A stretch of DNA of 5,815 nt, taken from the NCBI GenBank assembly GCA_938075575.1, contig CALJHI010000094.1, positions 1-5,815 on the forward strand, given 5' to 3'. How positions within the stretch are numbered: the stretch's first letter is position 1; each line of letters opens with the position of its first letter. Origin of the DNA: an uncultured SAR86 cluster bacterium (lineage in GTDB: Bacteria > Pseudomonadota > Gammaproteobacteria > Magnimaribacterales > D2472). The notes under the pieces were generated by a model, which did not search any database, had not been told where the DNA came from, and was given only the letters and a program-made list of their open reading frames with translations. Shown in pieces: positions 1-5,167 of the stretch. A program made the translations under genes and the position numbers.

Positions 1-842
1 AAGATGTCTTTAATTCTCTTATTAAAATGCCAGAAAGATTTGTTGAACATCCTAAACTAGCAGTAACTTTAACAAATATGAAGTTTTCTGAACTTGGAGA
101 TTTAAAACCAAATATTAAAAATACTCCTGTCATAAATAAAAATATAATATTAAAAGGCAGGAATGCATTTGAATTTGAAAAGCAATTGGAAAAGCTTGAT
201 AGTTTTATAAATAAAAATTGGGGTTTTGATATTGATGAAAGTGGTCGAACTGCCTATGTAAGACCATGCTTAATAAATATATATAGAGAGGATTGTAAAG
301 AACTGATTGAAAAATATATTCCTAAAGTTGGTCAAAAAAATGAATATGATTTTATTCTGGCCTCGCAGGCCTATAGATCACGATCGTCAACAAAAGGTAA
401 AATTGCTAATGTAATTAAGCCGCTATCAAGCTCGCTAAAGCGAGATGGTGTTATGGTAATAACTCATTCTGCTGGCAATGATTCAATAGATGCTATTTTT
501 AAAAAAGCATCAATTAGTAAAGATTTCTTTCCAGATGATGCAAAAGCAATTATTTCCAATTTAGAAAATTTAGATGGTCTTGCTATGGAAAAATTTCAGT
601 TTTCAAAACCTAAAAAATATTCGTATGGTTTCAGAAAAATTCCTAGTGAAGTTGTAAGCCAGATGTCTAGCTCAAGTCTTGACTCTAAAATTGCAAATAT
701 TTTTTATATTGCTCAACTTTCAAGTGATGAGATTGAAAAAATTCACTTAAATGAATTAAAAATTAAAAAGCTAAAGAAAATAATTCTCAATCAGGATAAG
801 ATATTCTTTAATAATGAAATTTTTTCAATAAAAAAGCTATGA
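1..842 (+). CDS. Probable class I SAM-dependent methyltransferase, C-terminal part (5' end outside window)
   Basis: The frame is open from base 3. The residues before the first Met (base 27) read DVFNSLIK and continue smoothly into MPERFVEHPK, so the true start is probably upstream and this is a 5'-truncated gene. Numbering from that Met, residues 106-112 (EYDFILA) look like strand 4 of a Rossmann-fold methyltransferase. Residues 130-148 (IKPLSSSLKRDGVMVITHS) look like the following helix and strand 5, the usual 'L-x-x-G-G' region, here with RDG. The SAM-binding glycine loop would lie upstream and cannot be checked. The C-terminus is lysine-rich. The stop overlaps the next start as ATGA (839-842), so translational coupling with the kinase is likely. 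The methyl acceptor is unknown. The family call rests on fold-like motifs only; another Rossmann enzyme is possible. Confidence 0.6.
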   Translation, partial: DVFNSLIKMPERFVEHPKLAVTLTNMKFSELGDLKPNIKNTPVINKNIILKGRNAFEFEKQLEKLDSFINKNWGFDIDESGRTAYVRPCLINIYREDCKELIEKYIPKVGQKNEYDFILASQAYRSRSSTKGKIANVIKPLSSSLKRDGVMVITHSAGNDSIDAIFKKASISKDFFPDDAKAIISNLENLDGLAMEKFQFSKPKKYSYGFRKIPSEVVSQMSSSSLDSKIANIFYIAQLSSDEIEKIHLNELKIKKLKKIILNQDKIFFNNEIFSIKKL

Positions 843-1255
843 AAATATTGATAATGGGTCTTCCAGGTAGTGGTAAAACCTATCTAGCTGCTCGACTTCA
901 ACCTCTTTTAGAGGCTGCTTGGTATAACGCCGATAATGTTCGTGAAATGTCCAATGATTGGGATTTTTCTGATAAGGGCAGATCAAGACAGAGTATGAGG
1001 ATGAAGTCTTTAGCTGATTTTGAAAAATCTCATGGGAGAGTTGTTATATGTGATTTTGTTTGCCCAACACAAAAAACTAGAGATAACTTTGATGCTGATA
1101 TAACAGTATGGATGGATACAATTAAGGAAGGTCGATTTGAAGACACAAATAAAATTTTTGAAGATCCCTCACCTTTAGATATTGATTTTCATGTAAGAGA
1201 AAGGAATGATACTAATCATAAAAAAATAGCAGAGGCTATATTAAAAAATGTTTAA
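839..1255 (+). CDS. Small APS-kinase-like P-loop kinase
   Basis: This 138-residue P-loop protein has Walker A GLPGSGKT at residues 7-14. The following part aligns by eye with adenylylsulfate kinase (CysC). NADNVR (30-35) matches the CysC 'DGDNVR' segment, FSDKGRSRQSMRM (43-55) matches 'FSEEDRKENIRRI', and GRVVICDFVCPT (66-77) matches the 'VITSFISPY' strand. It is shorter than CysC (about 200 residues). The CysC lid/substrate segment 'RDPKGLYKKA' is not recognisable; that place holds KEGRFEDTNKIFEDP (96-110). The likely activity is phosphoryl transfer from ATP to a small hydroxylated or phosphorylated substrate in the cytosol. APS itself is not assured, and no sulfate-assimilation gene is nearby. 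It overlaps the methyltransferase by 4 bases and the next gene by 8, with no strong Shine-Dalgarno, so it is probably translated by coupling. Confidence 0.75.
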   Translation: MKILIMGLPGSGKTYLAARLQPLLEAAWYNADNVREMSNDWDFSDKGRSRQSMRMKSLADFEKSHGRVVICDFVCPTQKTRDNFDADITVWMDTIKEGRFEDTNKIFEDPSPLDIDFHVRERNDTNHKKIAEAILKNV

Positions 1256-1640
1256 CTGGAAAAAGCCAACTGTTCAAATGCTTGGAAGGTGGCAGCCTTG
1301 GCATGATGGTCATCAAGCTTTATTTAAGAGATGTGTGATTAAAACGGGTCAGGTTATTATTCAGGTAAGGGATGTTGAAGGAGCTTCTGGAGGAGATGGT
1401 CAGGACGATAACCCTTTTAATTGGGATGAGGTTTGCGGCAATATAGAAACTGGCTTAGCTAGAGATGGATTTACCAGAGGTGTTGAATACGAAATAATGT
1501 TAGTTCCAAATATTACGAATATTTCATTTGGACGAGGCGTAGGTTATGTTTTTGAAGAAGAGTCCTTTGGTGATGATATTCACTCTATAAGCGCAACAAA
1601 AATAAGAAAAGAATTAAGAGAAAAAGGCGAGTTAGAATAA
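1248..1640 (+). CDS. HxGH-type nucleotidyltransferase (cytidylyltransferase/adenylyltransferase-like)
   Basis: This 130-residue protein is of the nucleotidyltransferase alpha/beta-phosphodiesterase superfamily. The N-terminal GRWQPWHDGH (13-22) carries the HxGH nucleotide-binding motif (HDGH, 19-22), as in NMN adenylyltransferases and glycerol-3-phosphate or ethanolamine-phosphate cytidylyltransferases. NPFNWDE (55-61) resembles the NMN adenylyltransferase 'NPFTxxER' region. ISATKIR (114-120) is the typical C-terminal 'ISSTKIR' motif that contacts triphosphate. Both catalytic signatures are therefore intact. Enzymes of this family couple a phosphorylated substrate to NMP from NTP with release of pyrophosphate; substrate and nucleotide cannot be told from the sequence. 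The start overlaps the kinase end by 8 bases, and AGAGG at 1231-1235 is a possible but distant ribosome site. Pairing with the kinase suggests that its substrate is the kinase product. The stop overlaps the convergent arsC stop region. Confidence 0.8.
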   Translation: MFNWKKPTVQMLGRWQPWHDGHQALFKRCVIKTGQVIIQVRDVEGASGGDGQDDNPFNWDEVCGNIETGLARDGFTRGVEYEIMLVPNITNISFGRGVGYVFEEESFGDDIHSISATKIRKELREKGELE

Positions 1641-1982
1641 ATCTAAGACATTCTCAGGTGGTCTGCCAATGACTCCCTTGTCTCCTTTTATAATAATTGG
1701 TCTCTCAATTATTTTTGGATACTCAATCATGAAATCTATAAGTCTTTCATCATCATCTTCGAAATTAGATAATTTATTAATTTTATAATCAGCCTCGCCT
1801 TTCCTTAATATCTCTTTTGGCATTAGTTTTAAAATACTCAAGATACCTTTGATCATTTCTCTACTTAGCGTTTCTTCTAAATATAAAAATATTTGAGGAT
1901 TTTTGTTATTTTCCTTAAGAATCTGTAGTGATTGTCTTGATTTACTACATCTAGGATTATGAAAAATCATATAGTCAGCCAT
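1632..1982 (-). CDS. arsC: Arsenate reductase family protein (ArsC/YfgD type, glutaredoxin-dependent)
   Basis: This 116-residue protein matches the ArsC/YfgD family over its full length. HNPRCSKSRQSL (8-19) holds the nucleophilic Cys12 in the usual place. ERPIII (93-98) and GVIGRPPENVL (103-113) are the hallmark C-terminal motifs. The arginines that line the active site in plasmid R773 ArsC (Arg60, Arg94, Arg107) all fall at the same numbers here. The family reduces arsenate to arsenite through glutathione/glutaredoxin in the cytosol, but YfgD-type members are widespread and their physiological substrate is less certain. No arsR, arsB or acr3 gene is in the window, so a dedicated arsenic operon is not shown. 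It is the last gene of the minus-strand unit, 5 bases after the oxidoreductase stop, with only a weak AGAG ribosome site. Met5 is a possible alternative start. Confidence 0.92.
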   Translation of the reverse strand: MADYMIFHNPRCSKSRQSLQILKENNKNPQIFLYLEETLSREMIKGILSILKLMPKEILRKGEADYKINKLSNFEDDDERLIDFMIEYPKIIERPIIIKGDKGVIGRPPENVLDLF

Positions 1983-1987
1983 CTAGA

Positions 1988-3160
1988 TTACTCTATATTA
2001 AAAGTAAGTCCGGCATTAGCTATCAACCTATCAATTAGCCTTGTCCCCATTGATGATGCTGGTGTATATATACCGCCAGATAAATCTTCGCATTCTTTAA
2101 CAAGACATATAGCACTTTCCGCTATCATCTTAGAAGTTGAGCCGTAACCTGGATCCATATCACCAGCAACTGAAGTGCTTATGATTTTATTATCTATGTC
2201 TGCATAGAATAAAACATCATATTTACCGTTTTCTCTAGATTCTCTTGATGGTCCCTCCCCAGGCTTTGGAGCATCAGGCCCCCCAATTGGATTTGCAGAC
2301 GCAATGATTTTAGCGATTTCTTTGCCCTCATCCCCTGGTCCTGAAATCCACATTTCGTTATATAAGAAATCTTCGCCATATAAATGACCTAAAAGCATAT
2401 TTGATCTATGAATATTCTTTGTATTTATAGGTGCCATGAAAAATGGTGCAACCCAAACTCCCAAAGTATCATCATATATTGGTTTAGAATCGTTCTCTTG
2501 TTGGGGTCCTTGAAACCCCTCTGAAAGAGAAAAAGGATTGGCTAGTACATTTAAAAGCTCAGGATTTGTTTTTAAAGATGCCATCGTAGCCCCAAATGAA
2601 GCGGCTGTGCCACCCGAAAACTCTCCCTCCATTACCCTTACTCTTGATCGAACTTTGTGTGCAGTTTTACCAAGCTGCTTTTTCACTTCGTTTTGAAGAA
2701 ATAGAACACCTAAATCAAATGGAATACTGTCAAAGCCACAGGAAAATACTATTCTTGCACCAGTTTCTTTTGCTTTCTCGCCATGATTGGAGATGATTTC
2801 ATGCATCCAGCCTGGCTCACCGCATAAATCTACATAGTCTGTTCCGGTCTCAACACATGATTTAACGATATCATTTCCATATAACTGGTATGGTCCTACA
2901 GTTGTAAGCACGCATTTTGTCTTGCTCATCATTAAATTGATTGAGTCTATATTATTACTATCAACCTCAATAAGCTGTATTGAGTCTTCTATGCCTAAAT
3001 CATCTTTAACTTTATTAAGTTTATCAATACTTCTTCCTGCCATAGCCCAAGAAATATTTGTATCTCCTGAGTACTTTGAATTTAGATATTCAACAACAAG
3101 TCTTCCAGTAAAACCGGAAGCTCCATAAACAACAAAATCAAACTTTTTATCAGCGCTCAT
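1988..3160 (-). CDS. Saccharopine dehydrogenase-like oxidoreductase / trans-acting enoyl reductase family
   Basis: This 390-residue protein belongs to the saccharopine dehydrogenase-like NAD(P)-binding family that includes the mycobacterial trans-acting enoyl reductases (Rv2953-like). The N-terminal Rossmann loop is GASGFTGR (13-20), followed by AGRS (41-44), TTVGPYQLYG (86-95), YVDLCGEPGW (109-118), CGFDSIPFDLG (141-151) and SGGTAAS (182-188). The C-terminus has GGIYTPASSMG (362-372) and ends in LTFNIE, as is usual in the family. Length is near that of full-size relatives (about 400). In mycobacteria, members reduce enoyl intermediates for polyketide synthases; gammaproteobacterial members are mostly uncharacterised and no polyketide synthase is seen here, so a lipid-related reductase is inferred only. 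A good Shine-Dalgarno 7 bases upstream supports the start. It lies 10 bases after lysR and 5 before arsC, probably in one transcript. Confidence 0.85.
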   Translation of the reverse strand: MSADKKFDFVVYGASGFTGRLVVEYLNSKYSGDTNISWAMAGRSIDKLNKVKDDLGIEDSIQLIEVDSNNIDSINLMMSKTKCVLTTVGPYQLYGNDIVKSCVETGTDYVDLCGEPGWMHEIISNHGEKAKETGARIVFSCGFDSIPFDLGVLFLQNEVKKQLGKTAHKVRSRVRVMEGEFSGGTAASFGATMASLKTNPELLNVLANPFSLSEGFQGPQQENDSKPIYDDTLGVWVAPFFMAPINTKNIHRSNMLLGHLYGEDFLYNEMWISGPGDEGKEIAKIIASANPIGGPDAPKPGEGPSRESRENGKYDVLFYADIDNKIISTSVAGDMDPGYGSTSKMIAESAICLVKECEDLSGGIYTPASSMGTRLIDRLIANAGLTFNIE

Positions 3161-3167
3161 TATTATT

Positions 3168-3172
3168 TCCTT
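3168..3172 (-). promoter_or_regulatory. Shine-Dalgarno of the oxidoreductase gene
   Basis: On the minus strand, AAGGA lies 7 bases before the ATG at 3160 and overlaps the lysR stop codon (TAAGGA). The placement fixes the oxidoreductase start and suggests that its translation re-initiates right after lysR. Confidence 0.75.
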
Positions 3173-4058
3173 ATTTTTTTTTATTCATCTTATTTTTATC
3201 TGCAAAAAATTCTTGTATTTCTCTGACAAAGAATTTTTTGAACACTTGAACTTTCCCATTATTCCTCAGGTCTGCATGAGATAGTAACCATAAATGAATA
3301 TCAAAGGAATACTTATCTTTTCTATATGGCATTAATTTACTATCTTTTGGAAGCCCAATAGGGCTTGTCATGCTAACAACGATACCTTCTTCAATATATT
3401 GATAGACTTCAGAATAAGAATTAGTTCTGAGGACGATAGAAGGCTCTTTTACTAATCCTCTTACTATTGCCTCCATATCAGTTCTTCCAGACTCATCTTT
3501 CCAGATAATCCATTCAAGGTCTTCTATCGAAGATCTACCGCTTTGTCTTAGATATGATTCTGAGCCGTAAATATAAATTGGGAGTAAACCCATATCTGTA
3601 CCGATCATGTCTTCTGCCGGATAGTTAGTTAAAACAACTGAGATATCAGCTTCAAAATTATCAACATCTGCAGAGTTATGGGCTACAAGAACATCAAGTT
3701 GAATTTTTGGATACTGTTTAATAAATTTAGCAATAAGGGGTGTAATATTTATACCCCCAGATGATGGCTTGCTAATAACTAGCTTTCCTGATAACTCAGT
3801 CTCTTTGTCTTTAAAAACTCTTTGAATTTGGTGAACCTGTTGATCAACTTTTTGAGTTTCTTGCTCTAATGCTAAACCATGTTCTGTAAGAATATATCCT
3901 TTGTTATGTCTTCTGAACAATCTTACATTCAAGTCAGATTCTAGCCTATCTATTCTTCTGGCTACAGTAGAATGATTAACTTTCAAAACCTTTGCTGCTG
4001 AACTTAAAGACCCCTGCCTCGCAACAGCTAAAAAATATTCTAAATTACTCCAGTCCAT
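3171..4058 (-). CDS. LysR-family transcriptional regulator
   Basis: This 295-residue protein has the usual LysR length. The winged helix-turn-helix covers about residues 1-60: NLEYFLAVARQGSLSSAA (5-22), the recognition helix around VNHSTVARRIDRLE (27-40), then LNVRLFRR (43-50) and a wing ending TEHG (58-61). A linker helix at about 60-88 is followed by the effector-binding domain (SGKLVIS at 90-96 onward). The effector cannot be read. It is transcribed divergently from the DJ-1/PfpI gene across 97 bases, the classic LysR arrangement, and upstream of two genes on its own strand. It may therefore control both directions and itself. No Shine-Dalgarno is visible before the ATG (GATTATGCACAAATG), so initiation may be weak or leaderless. 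The last three lysine codons form a run of nine A. Confidence 0.93.
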   Translation of the reverse strand: MDWSNLEYFLAVARQGSLSSAAKVLKVNHSTVARRIDRLESDLNVRLFRRHNKGYILTEHGLALEQETQKVDQQVHQIQRVFKDKETELSGKLVISKPSSGGINITPLIAKFIKQYPKIQLDVLVAHNSADVDNFEADISVVLTNYPAEDMIGTDMGLLPIYIYGSESYLRQSGRSSIEDLEWIIWKDESGRTDMEAIVRGLVKEPSIVLRTNSYSEVYQYIEEGIVVSMTSPIGLPKDSKLMPYRKDKYSFDIHLWLLSHADLRNNGKVQVFKKFFVREIQEFFADKNKMNKKK

Positions 4059-4059
4059 T

Positions 4060-4075
4060 TGTGCATAATCGCACA
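4060..4075. repeat. Inverted repeat TGTGC-N6-GCACA next to the lysR start
   Basis: A perfect 5-base inverted repeat with a 6-base spacer starts 2 bases before the lysR start codon. The spacer (ATAATC, GATTAT on the minus strand) coincides with a possible -10 box for lysR. A regulator bound here could block lysR transcription. The repeat is short and could occur by chance. Confidence 0.35.
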
Positions 4076-4094
4076 GATATATGCTAATTGTCGA
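4065..4094 (-). promoter_or_regulatory. Possible lysR promoter
   Basis: On the minus strand TCGACA (4089-4094) is one base from the -35 consensus. GATTAT (4065-4070) matches the -10 box at four of six positions, with an 18-base spacer. Transcription would begin about at the A of the lysR ATG, which would give a leaderless or nearly leaderless message and fits the missing Shine-Dalgarno. In such AT-rich DNA other boxes are possible. Confidence 0.3.
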
Positions 4095-4099
4095 GAATT
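4086..4099. promoter_or_regulatory. Candidate LysR operator, palindrome AATTGTCGAGAATT
   Basis: This 14-base imperfect palindrome (AATT-n-TCGA-n-AATT, one mismatched pair) lies mid-way between the divergent genes. It touches the -35 box of the rightward promoter and is centred about 40 bases before the inferred start point, a place typical for an activator. It also overlaps the -35 box proposed for lysR. Binding by the neighbouring LysR is inferred. Confidence 0.4.
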
Positions 4100-4126
4100 T
4101 ACACTCAACTATATTATGTATATTAT
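4098..4126 (+). promoter_or_regulatory. Sigma-70-type promoter of the DJ-1/PfpI gene
   Basis: TTTACA (4098-4103) and TATTAT (4121-4126) are each one base from consensus and are separated by 17 bases, the optimal spacing. Transcription would start near 4133, leaving a leader of about 23 bases before the GTG start. The AT-rich background raises the chance of false boxes, but spacing and position fit well. Confidence 0.6.
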
Positions 4127-4140
4127 TAAATAAATTAAAT

Positions 4141-4153
4141 TAAGGGGTCCTTA
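4141..4153 (+). promoter_or_regulatory. Shine-Dalgarno AAGGGG within a small hairpin
   Basis: AAGGGG (4142-4147) lies 8 bases before the GTG at 4156 and decides that start. The same bases form a perfect 5-base inverted repeat, TAAGG-GGT-CCTTA, so the ribosome site can fold into a tiny hairpin. The stem is short, and regulation through it is only a possibility. Confidence 0.5.
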
Positions 4154-4155
4154 TC

Positions 4156-5007
4156 GTGGTTAAAACAATAAGAAATATTGTTATTGGAACTATAATCTTT
4201 ATATTCATTGTGCTTTTGGCACTTCCAAAAATGCTTGTATCTGCTGGACTTCATCCTGATTACAAAGAAGAAATATTTTCTTTGGGTGACAAAAGAGCCT
4301 TAATTATTGCTACAAATCATGGTGTTTTAAGCAAGCCTTATGAATCAACTGGAAAAGCGACCGGATTATTTCTTTCTGAGCTTTCTGTTCCCTATTATAG
4401 ATTTACTGAATCAGGTATATCTGTTGATATTGCAAGCATTAAGGGTGGTGTGATCCCGTTAGAGCCCTTGCCCTACTTTGTAAAAACAAAAGAAGATAAA
4501 AAATTCTTAAAAAACAAAGATGTGATGATGAAGCTAGACAATTCCTTATCAATAAAAAATATTGATTTTGATGCTTATGACATAATTTTCTTATCAGGTG
4601 GGTGGGGTGCTGCTTATGATTTGGGTTTCTCTGATTTGCTAGGCAATAAAATTTCAACAGCATATTACTCTAAAAAAGAGCCAATAATAGGTGGTGTTTG
4701 CCATGGAGTTTTAGGACTTATCAAAGCTAAAAATAAAGAAGGTGATCTTCTCATTAAAGGAAGAAAGATGACTGGGGTAACAGATAAACAACTCAAGGAA
4801 CTAGGTATATTCTTCACACCCCAACATCCTGAGACAGAGCTAAGAAAGGCGGGGGTAGCTTTCACGAGTCAGACAAAATTTAAAGATATATTTGCTAATT
4901 TAACTGTTGTAGATGATGAAAAGAGATTTGTTACAGGCCAAAATCAAAATGCAGGACATGAAACTTCTTATACAATTATGGAGATACTTTCAAAGCGAGA
5001 GTATTAA
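4156..5007 (+). CDS. Membrane-anchored DJ-1/PfpI family protein (class I glutamine amidotransferase-like)
   Basis: This 283-residue protein has a GTG start supported by the ribosome site AAGGGG. Residues 7-24 form a hydrophobic segment after K3 and R6, a signal-anchor or signal peptide, so the main domain probably faces the periplasm. The DJ-1/PfpI fold follows: RALIIATNHG (47-56), TGLFLSELSVPYY (69-81) with the conserved acidic residue Glu75, VDIASIKGG (90-98), IIFLSGGWGAAYD (143-155), and the nucleophile elbow GGVCHG (179-184) with Cys182-His183. The C-terminus holds VTGQNQNAGHE (259-269). The layout resembles the Hsp31/YajL-like branch, whose members are reported as chaperones, glyoxalases or deglycases; the activity here is unproven. 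It is divergent from lysR and probably regulated by it. No clear terminator follows. Confidence 0.85.
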   Translation: MVKTIRNIVIGTIIFIFIVLLALPKMLVSAGLHPDYKEEIFSLGDKRALIIATNHGVLSKPYESTGKATGLFLSELSVPYYRFTESGISVDIASIKGGVIPLEPLPYFVKTKEDKKFLKNKDVMMKLDNSLSIKNIDFDAYDIIFLSGGWGAAYDLGFSDLLGNKISTAYYSKKEPIIGGVCHGVLGLIKAKNKEGDLLIKGRKMTGVTDKQLKELGIFFTPQHPETELRKAGVAFTSQTKFKDIFANLTVVDDEKRFVTGQNQNAGHETSYTIMEILSKREY

Positions 5008-5093
5008 AATAAATAATTCAAGATATTATGATCAGAGCTGTTAATTAAATCATGCAAGAATGGACTGCATCTCATGATGGCGCTATGTTAATA

Positions 5094-5122
5094 TTACCTG
5101 AAGATTCAGAAGAAATTATAAT
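5094..5122 (+). promoter_or_regulatory. Possible promoter of the acyl-CoA synthetase gene
   Basis: A perfect TATAAT (5117-5122) lies 17 bases after a weak -35 box TTACCT (5094-5099). It would give a leader of about 39 bases. It suggests that this gene has its own transcript rather than only reading through from the DJ-1/PfpI gene. The weak -35 box and AT-rich setting limit confidence. Confidence 0.4.
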
Positions 5123-5153
5123 TACTTCAATCAAATAATTATAAATCTATATC

Positions 5154-5160
5154 GGGGGGA
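5154..5160 (+). promoter_or_regulatory. Shine-Dalgarno GGGGGGA of the acyl-CoA synthetase gene
   Basis: A run of six G followed by A lies 7 bases before the ATG at 5168. It stands out in this AT-rich stretch and supports that start codon. Confidence 0.7.
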
Positions 5161-5167
5161 TGTAGCT

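Noticed and set aside
839..1640. Reading the kinase and nucleotidyltransferase as a sulfate-assimilation pair (CysC plus ATP sulfurylase).
   Set aside because: The 130-residue transferase is far too short for ATP sulfurylase and looks like NMN adenylyltransferase/cytidylyltransferase-type enzymes. The kinase also lacks the APS lid segment.
1959..3128. Plus-strand open frames at 1959-2147, 2596-2796 and 2922-3128, and a minus-strand one at 2194-2379, within the oxidoreductase gene.
   Set aside because: They lie opposite or out of frame with a well-supported full-length family member, have no family features and no convincing ribosome sites.
4439..4865. Two minus-strand open frames opposite the DJ-1/PfpI gene.
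   Set aside because: Their translations are low-complexity, without motifs, and the plus-strand gene is well supported across the same bases.
5041..5048. The 8-base palindrome TTAATTAA as a possible binding site.
   Set aside because: Such AT palindromes are expected by chance in this base composition, and nothing else marks the site.
5028..5078. Three short mutually complementary blocks (ATGAT, ATCAT, ATGAT) that could form alternative hairpins or a terminator.
   Set aside because: The blocks are only 5 bases and AT-rich, the longer stem needs a 5-base bulge, and no T-run follows. Chance is the simplest explanation.
5052..5138. A 28-codon open frame (MQEWTASHDGAM...) between the DJ-1/PfpI and acyl-CoA synthetase genes.
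   Set aside because: It has no usable ribosome site and no recognisable family. The best promoter for the next gene (TATAAT at 5117-5122) lies inside it. A short gene or remnant cannot be excluded, but it is not supported.
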